64,000 nucleotides of DNA from Xanthomonas translucens pv. cerealis (GCF_006838285.1 NZ_CP038228.1:4464001-4528000); one strand, 5' to 3'; positions 8,505-22,197 are shown, numbered from the stretch's first letter. Translations and numbers: made by a program. Notes: generated by a model from the sequence alone, not told the origin.

Positions 8505-10106
8505 CTACAGCGGCAGCGACACGCGGAACGTGCTGCCGCCGTCCACGCCGGCGCTAGTGGCGACCACCATGCCGCCGTGCGCGGTCACGATCTCGCGGAC
8601 CACGGTCAGTCCGATGCCCATGCCGGCGCTGTCGAAACCGACCGCGTGCATGTCCTGCACGAACGGTTCGAAGACCAGCGGCAAGGCCTGCGCGGAGATG
8701 CCGATGCCGGTGTCGGAGACGACCAGCAGCGCCTGGTCGGCGACCTGCTGCAGGTCCAGCGTCAGGCGGCCGTGTTCGGCGGTGTATTTGGAGGCGTTGT
8801 CGAGCAGATTGCGCACCACCTGCGACAAGCGCACGCGGTCGCCGTGCATCATCAGCGCGTGCTCGGGGATGGTCAACGCCAGGGTCTGCATGCGCGCGGC
8901 GATCGCCGGGCGGCAGGCATCGACCGCGCCCAGGACGATCTCGCACAGGTCCATCGCCTCCAGGACCAGGCGCAGCTTGCCGGTGTGGAGCCGCGATAGG
9001 TCGAGCAGGTCGCCGATCAGGCGGGTCATGTGCACGACCTCGTGCTCGATGATCCGTTGCATGCGCAGCAGATCGTCGGGTGGCAAGGTGGCCAGCATCG
9101 ATCCGGCGGCGCGGATCGGCGTCAGCGGGTTGCGCAACTCGTGCGCTACGAAGGCCAGGAACTCGCTCTGCCGCTGGTAGGCCTTCTGCGCGCCGGCGTG
9201 CAGCTCCTGCGCGCTTAAGGCCGCCAGCACCAGGCGCTCGTTGGCCTGGCGCAACTGCGCGTGCTGCTCGCTCGCATCTGCATCCGATGCCGCCCTTGCG
9301 CCGAGCGCGCGTGCGTTTGCGCCCAGGGCATTGCGATGCGCGTGCAGGTCGGCGACCAGGCGTGGATCGTAGAACTCGAAGCGCGTGGTCGACAGGCGCT
9401 TGGCGCAATACATGGCATCGTCGGCATGCGCCAGCAGGGCCTCGGCGCTGTCGGCATGCTCCGGATACAGACTGATGCCGATGCTCACGCCGAGCCGCAG
9501 CGTGTCCTCACCGGCGATCGCGGGCCGTTCGAAGGCTTCGATCAGCGCCGTGGCGGTCGCCGCAGCATAGGCGTCGCTGCTCAATCCGGTCAGCACCACC
9601 ACGAACTCGTCGCCGCCGTAACGCGCCACCGTGACGTGCGCATCGACGATCTCGCCGATGCGTTCGGCGGCCAGGCGCAGGAAGCGGTCGCCGGTGGCGT
9701 GTCCGAGCAGATCGTTGACCTGCTTGAACTCGTTCAGATCCAGGAACAGCACGGCGATGCGGTGGTGTTGCGCGTGCGCGGTGGTGATCGCCAGATTGAG
9801 CCGTTCGAACAGCAGTTCGCGGTTCGGCAGGCCGGTCAACGGGTCGCGCTTGGCCTGGCGGTTGGCGTCGTCCAGCGCCAGTTGGTAGGTGACCACCTGC
9901 GCCTGGGCGCGCAGCATGGATAGCACCAGGCGTTCGTTGGCGGTCTGAAGATCGGTCGCAAGTCCGAGCGGCGCTTGGTCCTTCAGTGCGCTCAGTTCCG
10001 CCTGCAATCGGTCCAGTTCCAGTCGCGCGAGCAGCGACTGGCGGCGCAGCTGCGACAGTTCGAGCCGGGCCGCGTCGATGGCGGGCTGTTCGGGGGGCAT
10101 GTGCAT
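8505..10106 (-). CDS. Diguanylate cyclase / histidine kinase fusion
   Basis: A 533-residue cytoplasmic protein. Residues 1-80 are coiled-coil-like; 85-255 form a GGDEF domain with an intact RYGGDEF signature (164-168), so cyclic di-GMP synthesis is possible; no RxxD product-inhibition site is seen before it. A second coiled coil repeats the ANERLVL motif (57-63 and 289-295). It leads into a HisKA domain with the phospho-accepting His322 (FVAHELRNPLTP) and an ATPase domain with N (NLLDNASKY), G1 (DTGIGI) and G2 (GMGIGL) boxes. It has no receiver domain or membrane segment. It begins six bases after the KaiC-like gene stops, so it should respond to that ATPase. A fusion with both catalytic heads intact is uncommon. 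Confidence 0.9.
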   Translation of the reverse strand: MHMPPEQPAIDAARLELSQLRRQSLLARLELDRLQAELSALKDQAPLGLATDLQTANERLVLSMLRAQAQVVTYQLALDDANRQAKRDPLTGLPNRELLFERLNLAITTAHAQHHRIAVLFLDLNEFKQVNDLLGHATGDRFLRLAAERIGEIVDAHVTVARYGGDEFVVVLTGLSSDAYAAATATALIEAFERPAIAGEDTLRLGVSIGISLYPEHADSAEALLAHADDAMYCAKRLSTTRFEFYDPRLVADLHAHRNALGANARALGARAASDADASEQHAQLRQANERLVLAALSAQELHAGAQKAYQRQSEFLAFVAHELRNPLTPIRAAGSMLATLPPDDLLRMQRIIEHEVVHMTRLIGDLLDLSRLHTGKLRLVLEAMDLCEIVLGAVDACRPAIAARMQTLALTIPEHALMMHGDRVRLSQVVRNLLDNASKYTAEHGRLTLDLQQVADQALLVVSDTGIGISAQALPLVFEPFVQDMHAVGFDSAGMGIGLTVVREIVTAHGGMVVATSAGVDGGSTFRVSLPL

Positions 10107-10112
10107 GCCGGC

Positions 10113-11581
<1,469 letters not shown>

Positions 11582-11585
<4 letters not shown>

Positions 11586-12031
11586 GAAGAGATGTCCTGC
11601 GCGGGATATCCGCTGGAAAAAGTGGCCCACACCGACTGCAACAGCCGCTCGGTGAGGGTTGCGCCGATCATGCTGATCAGCACGTCATGAAAGGTCGAAA
11701 GGAAGGCGCCAGCGCCAGCGGCCGCAGTGGCAGCGCTTTGTTGGCTCAGCACCACGCGAAAAATGTCGAGCGCGTTGTGTTCGCTGGATGCCTCGATCGC
11801 GACGAACGCGTCGTGCAGCCACGGGAAACCGCCCTTGGTCAGGAACAGGGCGCGCTTGAACAGCGCGGCGACGCCGCGTGCGCCGAGGATCGGGGTCAGT
11901 GCCTGTTCGATCTGCTGCCAGGTGGCTGCAACCGACGCCGCGACTACCGATGCCTCGATGCCGACGGCGGCTTGTCGTCCCAGCGCGGAAACAGCCGCAG
12001 ATAGCGCGGGATTTTCCATTGCCTTGCGCAT
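11582..12031 (-). CDS. Unknown small helical protein encoded first in the KaiC-like operon
   Basis: A 149-residue protein that I do not recognise. It is alanine-rich and predicted helical with alternating hydrophobic stretches (VAASVAATWQQIEQALTPILG, FHDVLISMIGATLTERLLQ) but no clear membrane segment, metal site or DNA-binding motif. Its TGA overlaps the ATG of the KaiC-like gene, so the two are almost certainly made together; a role as partner or regulator of the ATPase is inferred from position alone. An internal ATG at 12019 has an AAGG before it and could be the real start. Confidence 0.65.
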
Positions 12032-12311
12032 ACCTGTGGAATATGTAGGGTTACTGTATACCTGCGCCGGCCGTTGCGTGTGCTGTCTTCCTCACGCGCT
12101 CTCGATCTGGCCGCAGATTGCGGATATGGCAGGTCGGCGGATGCCTATCCACATAGCATGTCCACTATGTCCTGTGCGCCATTCCCTAGCAGCCTTGCGG
12201 CCGGCAGGAATGGCGAGCGATGCGCAGGCGCGTACGCGCAACCCGATTCAGGGCAGGAGCGCTGACCGCGGCCACGTGCGCGTATTCAGCGCATGCGCTA
12301 CGCGGATGCGG
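12032..12311. other. Intergenic region, no gene seen
   Basis: About 280 bases between the KaiC-like operon and the convergent-facing end of desT. The only structure noticed is a short inverted repeat, ACATAG...CTATGT, near 12155-12175. The promoter of the KaiC-like operon should lie at its left edge. Confidence 0.5.
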
Positions 12312-12962
12312 CTACGCCGAAGCGGCGATCGTGCGCGAGCCGAGAATGATCATGCGCAGCATCGCGCTGATCTGGCGGATCAGTTCCGGGTCCCTCTCCG
12401 GCGGCAGGTCCATCGCAGTGGCGCCCATCGCGAACACCAGCCGGGTGATTGCCTTGGACACCAGCGCCGGTTCGTGCAGCGGCGCATGGTCGATCGCGGC
12501 CAGGCGGATCAGGTCCACGCGCAGCTCGTCCTCGAAGTAGTTCAGCTCGCGGTCCACCGCGCGCTTGAACGCGTCCGACCCCACCGTGCCTTCGCGCAGC
12601 AGCACGTGCAGCAGCTTGTCGTCGGCGCGCAGCTGCTCCATGAAGGTTTCCACCGAACTGAGGATGACGCTGCGGTGGCTGCCGGCCGCGCGCCGCCGCG
12701 CCTGGCCGATGATGGTGCGCAGCGAACTGCCGGCCAGGTCGATCAGCGCCACCGCCAGTTCGTCCATGTCGCGGAACTGGCGATAGAAGCTGTTCGGGGC
12801 GATGCCGGCTTCGCGGGTCACTTCGCGCAGGCTCAGCGTGGACACGCTGCGGTGCGGCCCGATCAGCTTCAGCGCCGCCGCCAGCAGGTCTTCGCGCGAG
12901 ATCGCGCTCTTGCGCGCGGGCAGCGCGTCCGCGGGCAGCGGTAGGGGAACGATGGAAGTCAT
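12312..12962 (-). CDS. desT: TetR-family repressor, DesT/FabR-like
   Basis: A 216-residue regulator. The helix-turn-helix lies near residues 44-64 (LSLREVTREAGIAPNSFYRQFRDMDEL), a sequence characteristic of FabR and DesT, which sense the saturated/unsaturated acyl-CoA balance and repress unsaturated fatty acid genes. The C-terminal ligand domain is all-helical with a hydrophobic end. I chose ATG 12962. It is divergent from an oxidoreductase and a desaturase, the same arrangement as desT-desC-desB in Pseudomonas aeruginosa. The 93-base gap holds a perfect palindrome and phased half-sites, so it probably represses both directions. The symbol is given by homology and context. Confidence 0.85.
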   Translation of the reverse strand: MTSIVPLPLPADALPARKSAISREDLLAAALKLIGPHRSVSTLSLREVTREAGIAPNSFYRQFRDMDELAVALIDLAGSSLRTIIGQARRRAAGSHRSVILSSVETFMEQLRADDKLLHVLLREGTVGSDAFKRAVDRELNYFEDELRVDLIRLAAIDHAPLHEPALVSKAITRLVFAMGATAMDLPPERDPELIRQISAMLRMIILGSRTIAASA

Positions 12963-13008
12963 GGACGGACTGGGTGTGGCAATGCCGCGATCATAACCTC
13001 TTCGTGAA

Positions 13009-13046
13009 TATACAGCTGTATAGACATCTGTATCTGCGTCTGTATA
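13009..13046. promoter_or_regulatory. DesT operator: palindrome plus three phased half-sites
   Basis: TATACAGCTGTATA at 13009-13022 is a perfect 14-bp palindrome. Its right half-site CTGTAT recurs at 13016, 13028 and 13040, exactly 12 bases apart, so the copies lie on nearly the same face of the helix. It sits between desT and desC and ends 10 bases before the desC ATG, where a bound repressor would block transcription. Confidence 0.7.
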
Positions 13047-13055
13047 GTGGTCGCC

Positions 13056-14132
13056 ATGAATGCTGCCCGTCGTCCTGCCGCCACCCGCTCCGCCACCCGC
13101 GCCCTGCGCGCCTGGGTGCAGCCGGAGGTGTTCGATTTCTGGTCCACGCGGCTGCATCCGCTGTGGACCTGGCAGCGCCCGCGCGCGCGGCTGCTGCAGC
13201 GCGAACGCGCCAGCAGCGACGCGGTGACCCTGATCCTCAAGGCCAACCGCCACTGGCGCGGCCTGCGCGCCGGCCAGCACGTGCAGCTGGGCGTGGAGAT
13301 CGACGGGCGCCGCCTGACCCGCAGCTACAGCCCCACGCCGCTGCCGGGCGGGCGCCTGGCGATCACGGTCAAGGCGATCGACGGCGGCCGCGTCAGCCAG
13401 TACCTGGCCGACACCGCACGGATTGGCGAGACCTTCGAACTGGGCCAGGCGTTCGGCGACATGGTGCTTCCCGCGGCGCCGCAGGGGCGCTGGCTGCTGC
13501 TGGCCGCCGGCAGCGGCATCACCCCGATGCGCGCGCTGCTGCGGCAATTGGCCGCGGCCGGCATGCCCGCCGATGTGGACCTGATCTACTGGGCGCGACG
13601 CAGCGACCAGTTTTGCTTCGTCGAGGAACTGCAGGCGCTGGCCGCCGCGCACCCGCGTTTCCGCCTGCACCTGGCGGTCACCGGCGAAGGCGCCGCGCCG
13701 GCGCCGCGCGTGGACACGCTGCCGCTGGCGCACCTGGCCGGGCTGCAACAGGCGCAGGTGCTGGCCTGTGGCCCCGGCGGTTTCGTGCAGGCTGCGCGTA
13801 CCCGCCTGGAGGGCAGGGTCGCGCGCTTCCAGGCCGAGGCGTTCAGTCCGCCGCAACTGGCCGATGCCGAACACGGCACGGTCGCAGTGACCCTGGCGCG
13901 TAGCGGCCGTGTGCTGCAGCTGCCGCGCGGGCAATCGCTGCTCAGCGCGCTGGAAGCCGAGGGCCTGCGCCCGAAGCACGGCTGCCGTATGGGCATCTGC
14001 AACAGCTGCGCCTGCGGCAAGCAGTCCGGGGCGACCCGCGACCTGCTCACCGGCGCGCACGCCACCGAACCGGGTTCGATGCTGAAGCTGTGCATCAACA
14101 GCGCCAGCAGCGACCTGATCCTGGACCTTTGA
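13056..14132 (+). CDS. desC: Ferredoxin reductase-like electron donor for the fatty acid desaturase
   Basis: A 358-residue flavoprotein. It contains an FAD-binding domain (RSYSPTPL), an NAD(P)H-binding domain (LLAAGSGITPMRALL) and a C-terminal plant-type [2Fe-2S] ferredoxin domain with the pattern C-x4-C-x2-C and a later Cys (GCRMGICNSCACGK ... LKLCINSA). It passes electrons from NAD(P)H to the desaturase encoded 11 bases downstream. The ATG at 13056 is preferred; an in-frame GTG three codons earlier is possible, and neither has a clear ribosome site. The N-terminal 45 residues (WVQPEVFDFWSTRLHPLW) are typical of the DesC group. Repression by DesT from the overlapping operator is expected. 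Confidence 0.88.
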   Translation: MNAARRPAATRSATRALRAWVQPEVFDFWSTRLHPLWTWQRPRARLLQRERASSDAVTLILKANRHWRGLRAGQHVQLGVEIDGRRLTRSYSPTPLPGGRLAITVKAIDGGRVSQYLADTARIGETFELGQAFGDMVLPAAPQGRWLLLAAGSGITPMRALLRQLAAAGMPADVDLIYWARRSDQFCFVEELQALAAAHPRFRLHLAVTGEGAAPAPRVDTLPLAHLAGLQQAQVLACGPGGFVQAARTRLEGRVARFQAEAFSPPQLADAEHGTVAVTLARSGRVLQLPRGQSLLSALEAEGLRPKHGCRMGICNSCACGKQSGATRDLLTGAHATEPGSMLKLCINSASSDLILDL

Positions 14133-14143
14133 AGGACTTGCCC

Positions 14144-15265
14144 ATGGCTGTTCCCCGCAACCGCGCACTGACCCCGGCCGAACTGCAGGCCTTCGGCGAC
14201 GAACTCGACGCGCTGCGCGCGCGCACCGTCGCCACCCTGGGCGAGGCCGACGCGCGCTACATCCGCCGCATCATCGCCGCGGTGCGCTACACCGGCCTGG
14301 CCGGGCGCGCGCTGCTGTTCCTAGGCGCGTTCGTGCACAGCGTGCTGTGGCCGGCGTGGATCGCCGGCGTGGCGCTGCTGACCCTGTCCAAGATCCTGGA
14401 GAACATGGAGCTGGGCCACAACGTGATGCACGGCCAGTACGACTGGATGGGCGATGCGCAGCTCAACGGCAACACCTACGAGTGGGATATCGTCGCCACC
14501 GGCGACAACTGGCGCAAGACGCACAACTTCAGGCACCACACCTACACCAACGTGCGCGGCATGGACGACGACATCGGCTACGGCCTGTTGCGGATCTTCC
14601 CCGAGCAGCGCTGGCGCCCGTTCTACCTGGCGCAGCCGTTCATCGCGGTGGTATTCGCGCTGCTGTTCGAATGGGGCGTGGCGATCCAGGACCTGCGTCT
14701 GGGCCGCTGGTTCTCCGGCAAGATGAAGCGCGGCGAGCTGCGCCGCACCTTTCTGCCGGTCGGGCGCAAGATGGGCCGGCAGATCCTGAAGGACTACGTG
14801 ATCTTCCCGGCGCTGGCCGGCCCGTTCTTCCTGACCGTGCTGCTGGGCAACCTCACCGCCAACGTGCTGCGCAGCATATGGACCTTCGTGATCATCTTCT
14901 GCGGCCACTTCACCGCCGATGCGGAGACGTTCCCGAAGGAGTCGATCAAGGGCGAGTCGCGCGGCCACTGGTATCTGCGCCAGCTGCGCGGTTCGTCCAA
15001 CCTGGCCGGCGGCAAGCTGCTGAACGTGCTCTCGGGCAACCTGAGCCACCAGATCGAACACCACTTCTACCCGGACATCCCGGCCAACCGCTACGCGGCG
15101 TTGGCGGTGGAGGTGAAGGCGATCTGCGCGCGCTACGGCCAGCACTACAACACCGGCTCGCTGCCGCGCCAGTTCGGCCAGGTGATGTGGCGGATCGTGC
15201 GCCACGCCTTCCCGAGCCGGCCGCAGCATGCCCACCGCTTGCGGCAGGCGACCCACGCGGGTTGA
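14144..15265 (+). CDS. desB: Acyl-CoA delta-9 desaturase
   Basis: A 373-residue integral-membrane di-iron desaturase that inserts a cis double bond into saturated acyl-CoA chains. The three histidine boxes are present: HNVMH (after MELG), HNFRHHTYTN, and QIEHHFYPD. Hydrophobic spans surround them (about 50-85 and 160-260). The start has a GAAGGA ribosome site. It is the second gene of the desC-desB operon under the DesT operator and provides oxygen-dependent membrane fluidity control in addition to the anaerobic FabA/FabB route expected elsewhere in the genome. Confidence 0.88.
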   Translation: MAVPRNRALTPAELQAFGDELDALRARTVATLGEADARYIRRIIAAVRYTGLAGRALLFLGAFVHSVLWPAWIAGVALLTLSKILENMELGHNVMHGQYDWMGDAQLNGNTYEWDIVATGDNWRKTHNFRHHTYTNVRGMDDDIGYGLLRIFPEQRWRPFYLAQPFIAVVFALLFEWGVAIQDLRLGRWFSGKMKRGELRRTFLPVGRKMGRQILKDYVIFPALAGPFFLTVLLGNLTANVLRSIWTFVIIFCGHFTADAETFPKESIKGESRGHWYLRQLRGSSNLAGGKLLNVLSGNLSHQIEHHFYPDIPANRYAALAVEVKAICARYGQHYNTGSLPRQFGQVMWRIVRHAFPSRPQHAHRLRQATHAG

Positions 15266-15406
15266 GTTCGGGGTCGGTAGCCGTCCCCACGAGCGCAGCC
15301 GGAAAACACCGGCGGGTTCATTGCCCGCTCGGCTGCTGCCCATGCCCGCTGCCGGGCATGCATGCAATGCCGCCACGCCGCTGGCCGGTCGTTCGGCAGG
15401 CGCTGC

Positions 15407-15469
15407 TTCGAAAACGCGGTTGTTTTTTCGGCTGTGCGCGGGAAGCACGGCATGGCGCACGCGTAGCCT
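15407..15469 (+). promoter_or_regulatory. Candidate imperfect PIP-box (HrpX-type) promoter
   Basis: TTCGA at 15407-15411 and TTCGG at 15427-15431 are separated by exactly 15 bases, and TAGCCT (pattern YANNNT) starts 32 bases after the second half. This is the geometry of Xanthomonas plant-inducible promoters. The first half ends in A where the relaxed consensus TTCGB expects C, G or T, so it is imperfect. It precedes the effector-like gene at 15685 by about 215 bases. The rest of 15266-15684 holds no gene I recognise. Confidence 0.45.
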
Positions 15470-15684
15470 TGTAGGCCTTGTTCAAGGCAAACGAAGAGCT
15501 TGCGTATCGCCTGCCAGGCAGCCTCTTGCGAAACGAAGTGGCAACGCAACGGTATGCGGCGGGTCCAGACAGCGGAGGCCTGCCGTGGGCCGATGGCGCC
15601 GATGCGTGCAAACATGCGCCGCTGGCGCATGCTGGTGATCGCAGTTGTCGCAAAGGTCGGGAAGCGCTGCATTGGCGGGCCAGG

Positions 15685-17172
15685 ATGAAATTTCCATATC
15701 CTTCGAGACTGTTCGGCAAGAAGCCAACCGCTGCAGCGGCGCCTGTAGCGAGCGCGGCCGTGACGTCTTCGGCGGCCGCGGCGCACGATCCGGCATCGTC
15801 GTCGGTCGTCGACGGCTTGCCGCGCCGTCCGCAGCTGTTGCGCCAGAACGCAACTCGGTCCGGCCGTCCCGCGCCGGTGCCCACCGCGGCGTCCAGTTGG
15901 GTCAGCTTGCCGGCGCAGACCCACGCCGACTTGGCGAGCCTGATGTCCCCTCCCGTCACCGCGGATCTTCCGCCGGGAACGCGCGGTCCATTGGGCGCGT
16001 TGCTGCGCCATGCAGCGCGCAAGGAAGCGTTGGACGCCGCCGTCGCGGGAAGCCCGCCGAGCGCGGCGCCATCCACGTCGTCAGCTGTGCCGCCCTCCAC
16101 CAGCAGCAGTGCGGCCGGCACGCCGCCGCCAGTCGCCACCGCGGGCGCGTCAGCGACCACCGCGGCGCCATCGGCGGTGAAGCACATCAAGCTGGTGAAG
16201 CAACCGGATGCGACGCTGCAGTCGCTGTCCTCGCAGCAGCTGGGCAGCCTGGCGCAGGCATTGAACCTTGCTCCGGTCGACGCGCACGCGCTGCACGATC
16301 CTGCCGCCCGCGCCCAGCTGTTGGCAGACATGCGCGAGCGTCTGGACATGGGCTTGCACAGCGTGTTCAAGCGCTACGACTGCCTTGAAGAGAATGAAAT
16401 CATCAAACGATCCCGTTTGATGTCACATTCGAATATCACGCTGAGCGACCGTGAACGGTTGCAGTGGCTGGCGGAGCATACCCACCTGTGGCTGAGAGAG
16501 AGGACCGTTACCGATCCGCACACCCGGTTGGAAAGGACCGAGGTCGATATCTATTTCGACGGTGAGGCCGATGAAGCCAGACAGCAGATTGGCACGACTA
16601 TCAAGGGCGGCGTTGGCCAGGTCTATCGGTGGGCCAAGGAAGCCGGCAGCCTCGTTGCGAAGGCATTGGGAGAGCGAGAGGATGTCAGGATACGGCGCGT
16701 TTGCGGCCTGTCGTTGGGCGGCGGCTCGGCACAGATGTTCGCCGCCGGGCTGCAAGGCGCACGCAGGCTCAGCCATCCGCCATCGCTGGTCCTGGCCGAC
16801 CCGGCGCTGTTCAATCGGGCGCAGGTGAAGCATGCGCTCGCGGACAGCCCGCATTACGATCTCAGGTCATCCCATGGCGTGATCATCACGCTCAATGCGG
16901 CGCATGCGCCGCGCCGCAACCTGGTCGACAACCTCAAGACGGTGCGTTTGCATGGCACCGGCCTGGTGCGTATCAGCCTGGGCCTGAAGCCGGACGACGG
17001 CCGCGACGGAGCGCCGCCCCAGCCCTCCGCCAATCGTTTCTATGGCTATCACGCGAATGTCCACCACTACAGCAAGGCGCTGAACCGGTTCCTGAGCGAT
17101 GCGACGGAGCCGGCCGCCGCGCACCCTGCATCCGCCGGCAGCGTGGCGCGCGTCGGCGACTGCAGCCACTGA
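15685..17172 (+). CDS. Lipase-like alpha/beta-hydrolase protein, candidate secreted effector
   Basis: A 495-residue protein that I cannot place in a named family. Residues 1-165 are disordered and rich in Ala, Ser, Pro and Thr, as in the translocation regions of type III effectors. A helical segment follows (175-240). The C-terminal half contains GLSLGGGSAQMF, a GxSxG nucleophile elbow with Ser343, then LVLADPALF (Asp372), and histidines at 387, 397 and 407 that could complete a triad. Lipase-like effectors such as XopAP/RipAL share this general design, but homology was not tested. No Sec signal peptide is seen. A PIP-box-like promoter precedes it. The ATG at 15685 has only a weak ribosome site, and a TTG start at 15478 is possible. 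Confidence 0.65.
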   Translation: MKFPYPSRLFGKKPTAAAAPVASAAVTSSAAAAHDPASSSVVDGLPRRPQLLRQNATRSGRPAPVPTAASSWVSLPAQTHADLASLMSPPVTADLPPGTRGPLGALLRHAARKEALDAAVAGSPPSAAPSTSSAVPPSTSSSAAGTPPPVATAGASATTAAPSAVKHIKLVKQPDATLQSLSSQQLGSLAQALNLAPVDAHALHDPAARAQLLADMRERLDMGLHSVFKRYDCLEENEIIKRSRLMSHSNITLSDRERLQWLAEHTHLWLRERTVTDPHTRLERTEVDIYFDGEADEARQQIGTTIKGGVGQVYRWAKEAGSLVAKALGEREDVRIRRVCGLSLGGGSAQMFAAGLQGARRLSHPPSLVLADPALFNRAQVKHALADSPHYDLRSSHGVIITLNAAHAPRRNLVDNLKTVRLHGTGLVRISLGLKPDDGRDGAPPQPSANRFYGYHANVHHYSKALNRFLSDATEPAAAHPASAGSVARVGDCSH

Positions 17173-17283
17173 CGTCGCCATGCGGACCCACGCCGGCGCG
17201 CTGGCAGCGCGCCGGCCGCTCCGTGACGCCGGACTTACGCGGCCCGTGGGACGCTCCCACTCCCCTCCCGCGGAGCAGCGCAC

Positions 17284-19008
17284 GTGCCGAAACTCAGCAT
17301 CGCCCGGCATCTGGCCGAAACCCTGCACAGCGCCGGGGTCGAACGCATCTGGGGCGTCACCGGCGACAGTCTCAACGGGCTGACCGATGCGTTGCGGCAG
17401 ATGGACAGCATCCAGTGGATGCACGTGCGCCACGAGGAGGTGGCCGCGTTCGCGGCCGGCGCCGAGGCCGCGCTGAGCGGCAAGCTCGCGGTCTGCGCCG
17501 GCAGCTGCGGGCCGGGCAACCTGCACCTGATCAACGGCCTGTTCGATTGCCATCGCAGCCATCAGCCGGTGCTGGCGATCGCCGCGCATATCCCTTCTTC
17601 CGAGATCGGCCTGGGCTACTTCCAGGAAACCCATCCGCAGGAGCTGTTCCGCGAATGCAGCCACTATGTCGAACTGATCAGCAATCCGGCGCAGATGCCG
17701 GAGGTGCTGCACCGGGCGATGCGCACCGCGATCCTGAAACAGGGCGTGGCAGTGGTGGTGATTCCCGGCGACGTGGCGCTGCAGGAGCTGCCCAAGGGCA
17801 CGTCGAGCGCATGGCCGGCGTTGACGCCGCCGCGGATCCTGCCGGCCGATGCCGACCTGGAACGCCTGGCCGAACTGCTGCAGGCGAGCGCGGCGACCAC
17901 GCTGCTGTGCGGCAGCGGCTGCGCCGGCGCACACGACGAACTGGTGGCGCTGGCCGACCTGCTCGGCGCGCCGATCGTGCACGCGCTGCGCGGCAAGGAA
18001 TACGTGGAGTGGGACAACCCGTTCGATGTCGGCATGACCGGCCTGATCGGTTTCAGTTCCGGCTATCAGGCCATGCTCAACTGCGACACGCTGCTGATGC
18101 TCGGCACCGATTTCCCGTACCGCCAGTTCTATCCGCAGGACGCGGCCATCGTGCAGGTCGATCGCGATCCAGCCGCGCTGGGCCGGCGCACGCCGCTGCA
18201 GCTGGGCATCGCCGCCGACGTGCGCGAGACCATCGCCGCATTGCTGCCGAAACTGCAGCGGCGCGAACAGCGCGACTTCCTGGAAAAATCGCTGGCGCAC
18301 TACCGCAAGGCGCGCGAAGGCCTCGACGCGCTGGCCGTGGCCGCTGCGCCCGGCGAACCGCTGCATCCGCAGTTCCTGACCCGGATGATCGATGCGCTGG
18401 CCGACGAGGACGCGATCTTCAGTTGCGATGTCGGCACGCCCACGGTGTGGGCGGCGCGCTACCTGACCATGAACGGCAAGCGCCGCCTGCTCGGCTCGTT
18501 CAACCATGGCTCGATGGCCAACGCGATGCCGCAGGCGCTGGGCGCGCAGGCGCAGTTCCCGCACCGGCAGGTGATCTCATTGTCCGGCGACGGCGGCTTC
18601 AGCATGCTGATGGGCGACTTCATCTCGCTGGCGCAACTGGGCCTGCCGGTGAAGGTGGTGGTCTACAACAATGCCTCGCTCGGCTTCGTGGCGATGGAGA
18701 TGAAATCGGCCGGGTATCTGGACACCGGCACCGACCTGAGCAACCCGGACTTCGCGGCGATGAGCAATGCGATGGGCATCCTCGGCCTGCGCGTGGACGC
18801 ATCGGCGCAACTGGAGCCGGCGCTGCGCCAGGCCTTCGCGCATCCGGGGCCGGTGCTGCTCGATGTGCGCGTGGCCACCCAGGAGCTGGTGATTCCGCCG
18901 GCGATCAAGCTGGAGCAGGCCAAGGGCATGGGCCTGTACCTGCTGCGTGCGGTGATGAGCGGGCGCGGCGACGAGGTCGTGGAACTGGTCAAGACCAACC
19001 TGCGCTGA
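17284..19008 (+). CDS. poxB: Pyruvate dehydrogenase (quinone), pyruvate oxidase
   Basis: A 574-residue thiamine diphosphate and FAD enzyme that oxidises pyruvate to acetate and CO2 and passes electrons to ubiquinone at the membrane. Similarity to Escherichia coli PoxB (572 residues) is visible along the full length: [92 protein letters not shown], and the [12 protein letters not shown]...NN thiamine motif. The C-terminal membrane-binding tail ([22 protein letters not shown]) is conserved. It starts with GTG, nine bases after GGAG. A sensor kinase and NtrC-type regulator follow 84 bases downstream and may control it. Confidence 0.95.
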   Translation: MPKLSIARHLAETLHSAGVERIWGVTGDSLNGLTDALRQMDSIQWMHVRHEEVAAFAAGAEAALSGKLAVCAGSCGPGNLHLINGLFDCHRSHQPVLAIAAHIPSSEIGLGYFQETHPQELFRECSHYVELISNPAQMPEVLHRAMRTAILKQGVAVVVIPGDVALQELPKGTSSAWPALTPPRILPADADLERLAELLQASAATTLLCGSGCAGAHDELVALADLLGAPIVHALRGKEYVEWDNPFDVGMTGLIGFSSGYQAMLNCDTLLMLGTDFPYRQFYPQDAAIVQVDRDPAALGRRTPLQLGIAADVRETIAALLPKLQRREQRDFLEKSLAHYRKAREGLDALAVAAAPGEPLHPQFLTRMIDALADEDAIFSCDVGTPTVWAARYLTMNGKRRLLGSFNHGSMANAMPQALGAQAQFPHRQVISLSGDGGFSMLMGDFISLAQLGLPVKVVVYNNASLGFVAMEMKSAGYLDTGTDLSNPDFAAMSNAMGILGLRVDASAQLEPALRQAFAHPGPVLLDVRVATQELVIPPAIKLEQAKGMGLYLLRAVMSGRGDEVVELVKTNLR

Positions 19009-19092
19009 GCGGCCAACGGCGGTCGCGCGTCTGCGCATGCGCGGCGGCTCGCCGCACTGCTACCTTCCCTTTTTTCGCATCCCCGGTGGACC

Positions 19093-21857
<2,765 letters not shown>

Positions 21858-21914
21858 GTGGGCCACCGGTCAGGCACAACGCGCCCGAATGCATCGACGC
21901 AGGCGCAACAGCAA

Positions 21915-22056
21915 CGCTTTTGCAGGAGGCTTCAGCCGCAACGAGCGCAGCGGCGGAACTTCCTGGCTCCGGTCACAGTCGGGACTGAAGTCCCTCCCAC
22001 AATGCACTGAGCAGCTTTGCCACAAGTCACTGTAGGAGCAACTTCAGCCGCGACAC
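21915..22056. repeat. Degenerate REP-like repeat cluster
   Basis: Several copies of the family seen at 4.9 and 47 kb, in both orientations: GCAGGAGGCTTCAGCCGCAACGA-type near 21918, TCGGGACTGAAGTCCCTCCC near 21980, and TGTAGGAGCAACTTCAGCCG near 22031. They can pair with one another. No gene is seen between 21858 and 22336; the remaining parts hold the control sites listed separately. Confidence 0.6.
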
Positions 22057-22159
22057 CCACTCCCCCGCACGCGACCGCCAAACCGAACAACCCAATCCGC
22101 CAGACGCACTTCCCCACAGCGGCGACCAGCAGAGCAGCGAATGAAGAACGCCCCCAAGC

Positions 22160-22197
22160 GTCCGCTGGCAGACATCACAGCTGTCCGCAAAGCGGAC
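22160..22197. promoter_or_regulatory. Candidate activator site: GTCCGC palindrome with extra half-site
   Basis: GTCCGC-AAA-GCGGAC at 22183-22197 is a perfect inverted repeat, and a further GTCCGC lies at 22160-22165. The palindrome is about 75 bases upstream of the sigma-54-type element at 22273, a usual position for an enhancer-binding activator. The regulator encoded at 20517-21857 is the nearest candidate. Confidence 0.4.

Noticed and set aside
12155..12175. ACATAG/CTATGT inverted repeat as an operator
   Set aside because: Only six bases per arm, far from either start codon; expected by chance.
12963..14168. N-terminal extension of the desT frame across desC
   Set aside because: The extra residues are shadow translation of desC; the HTH-containing protein begins at 12962.
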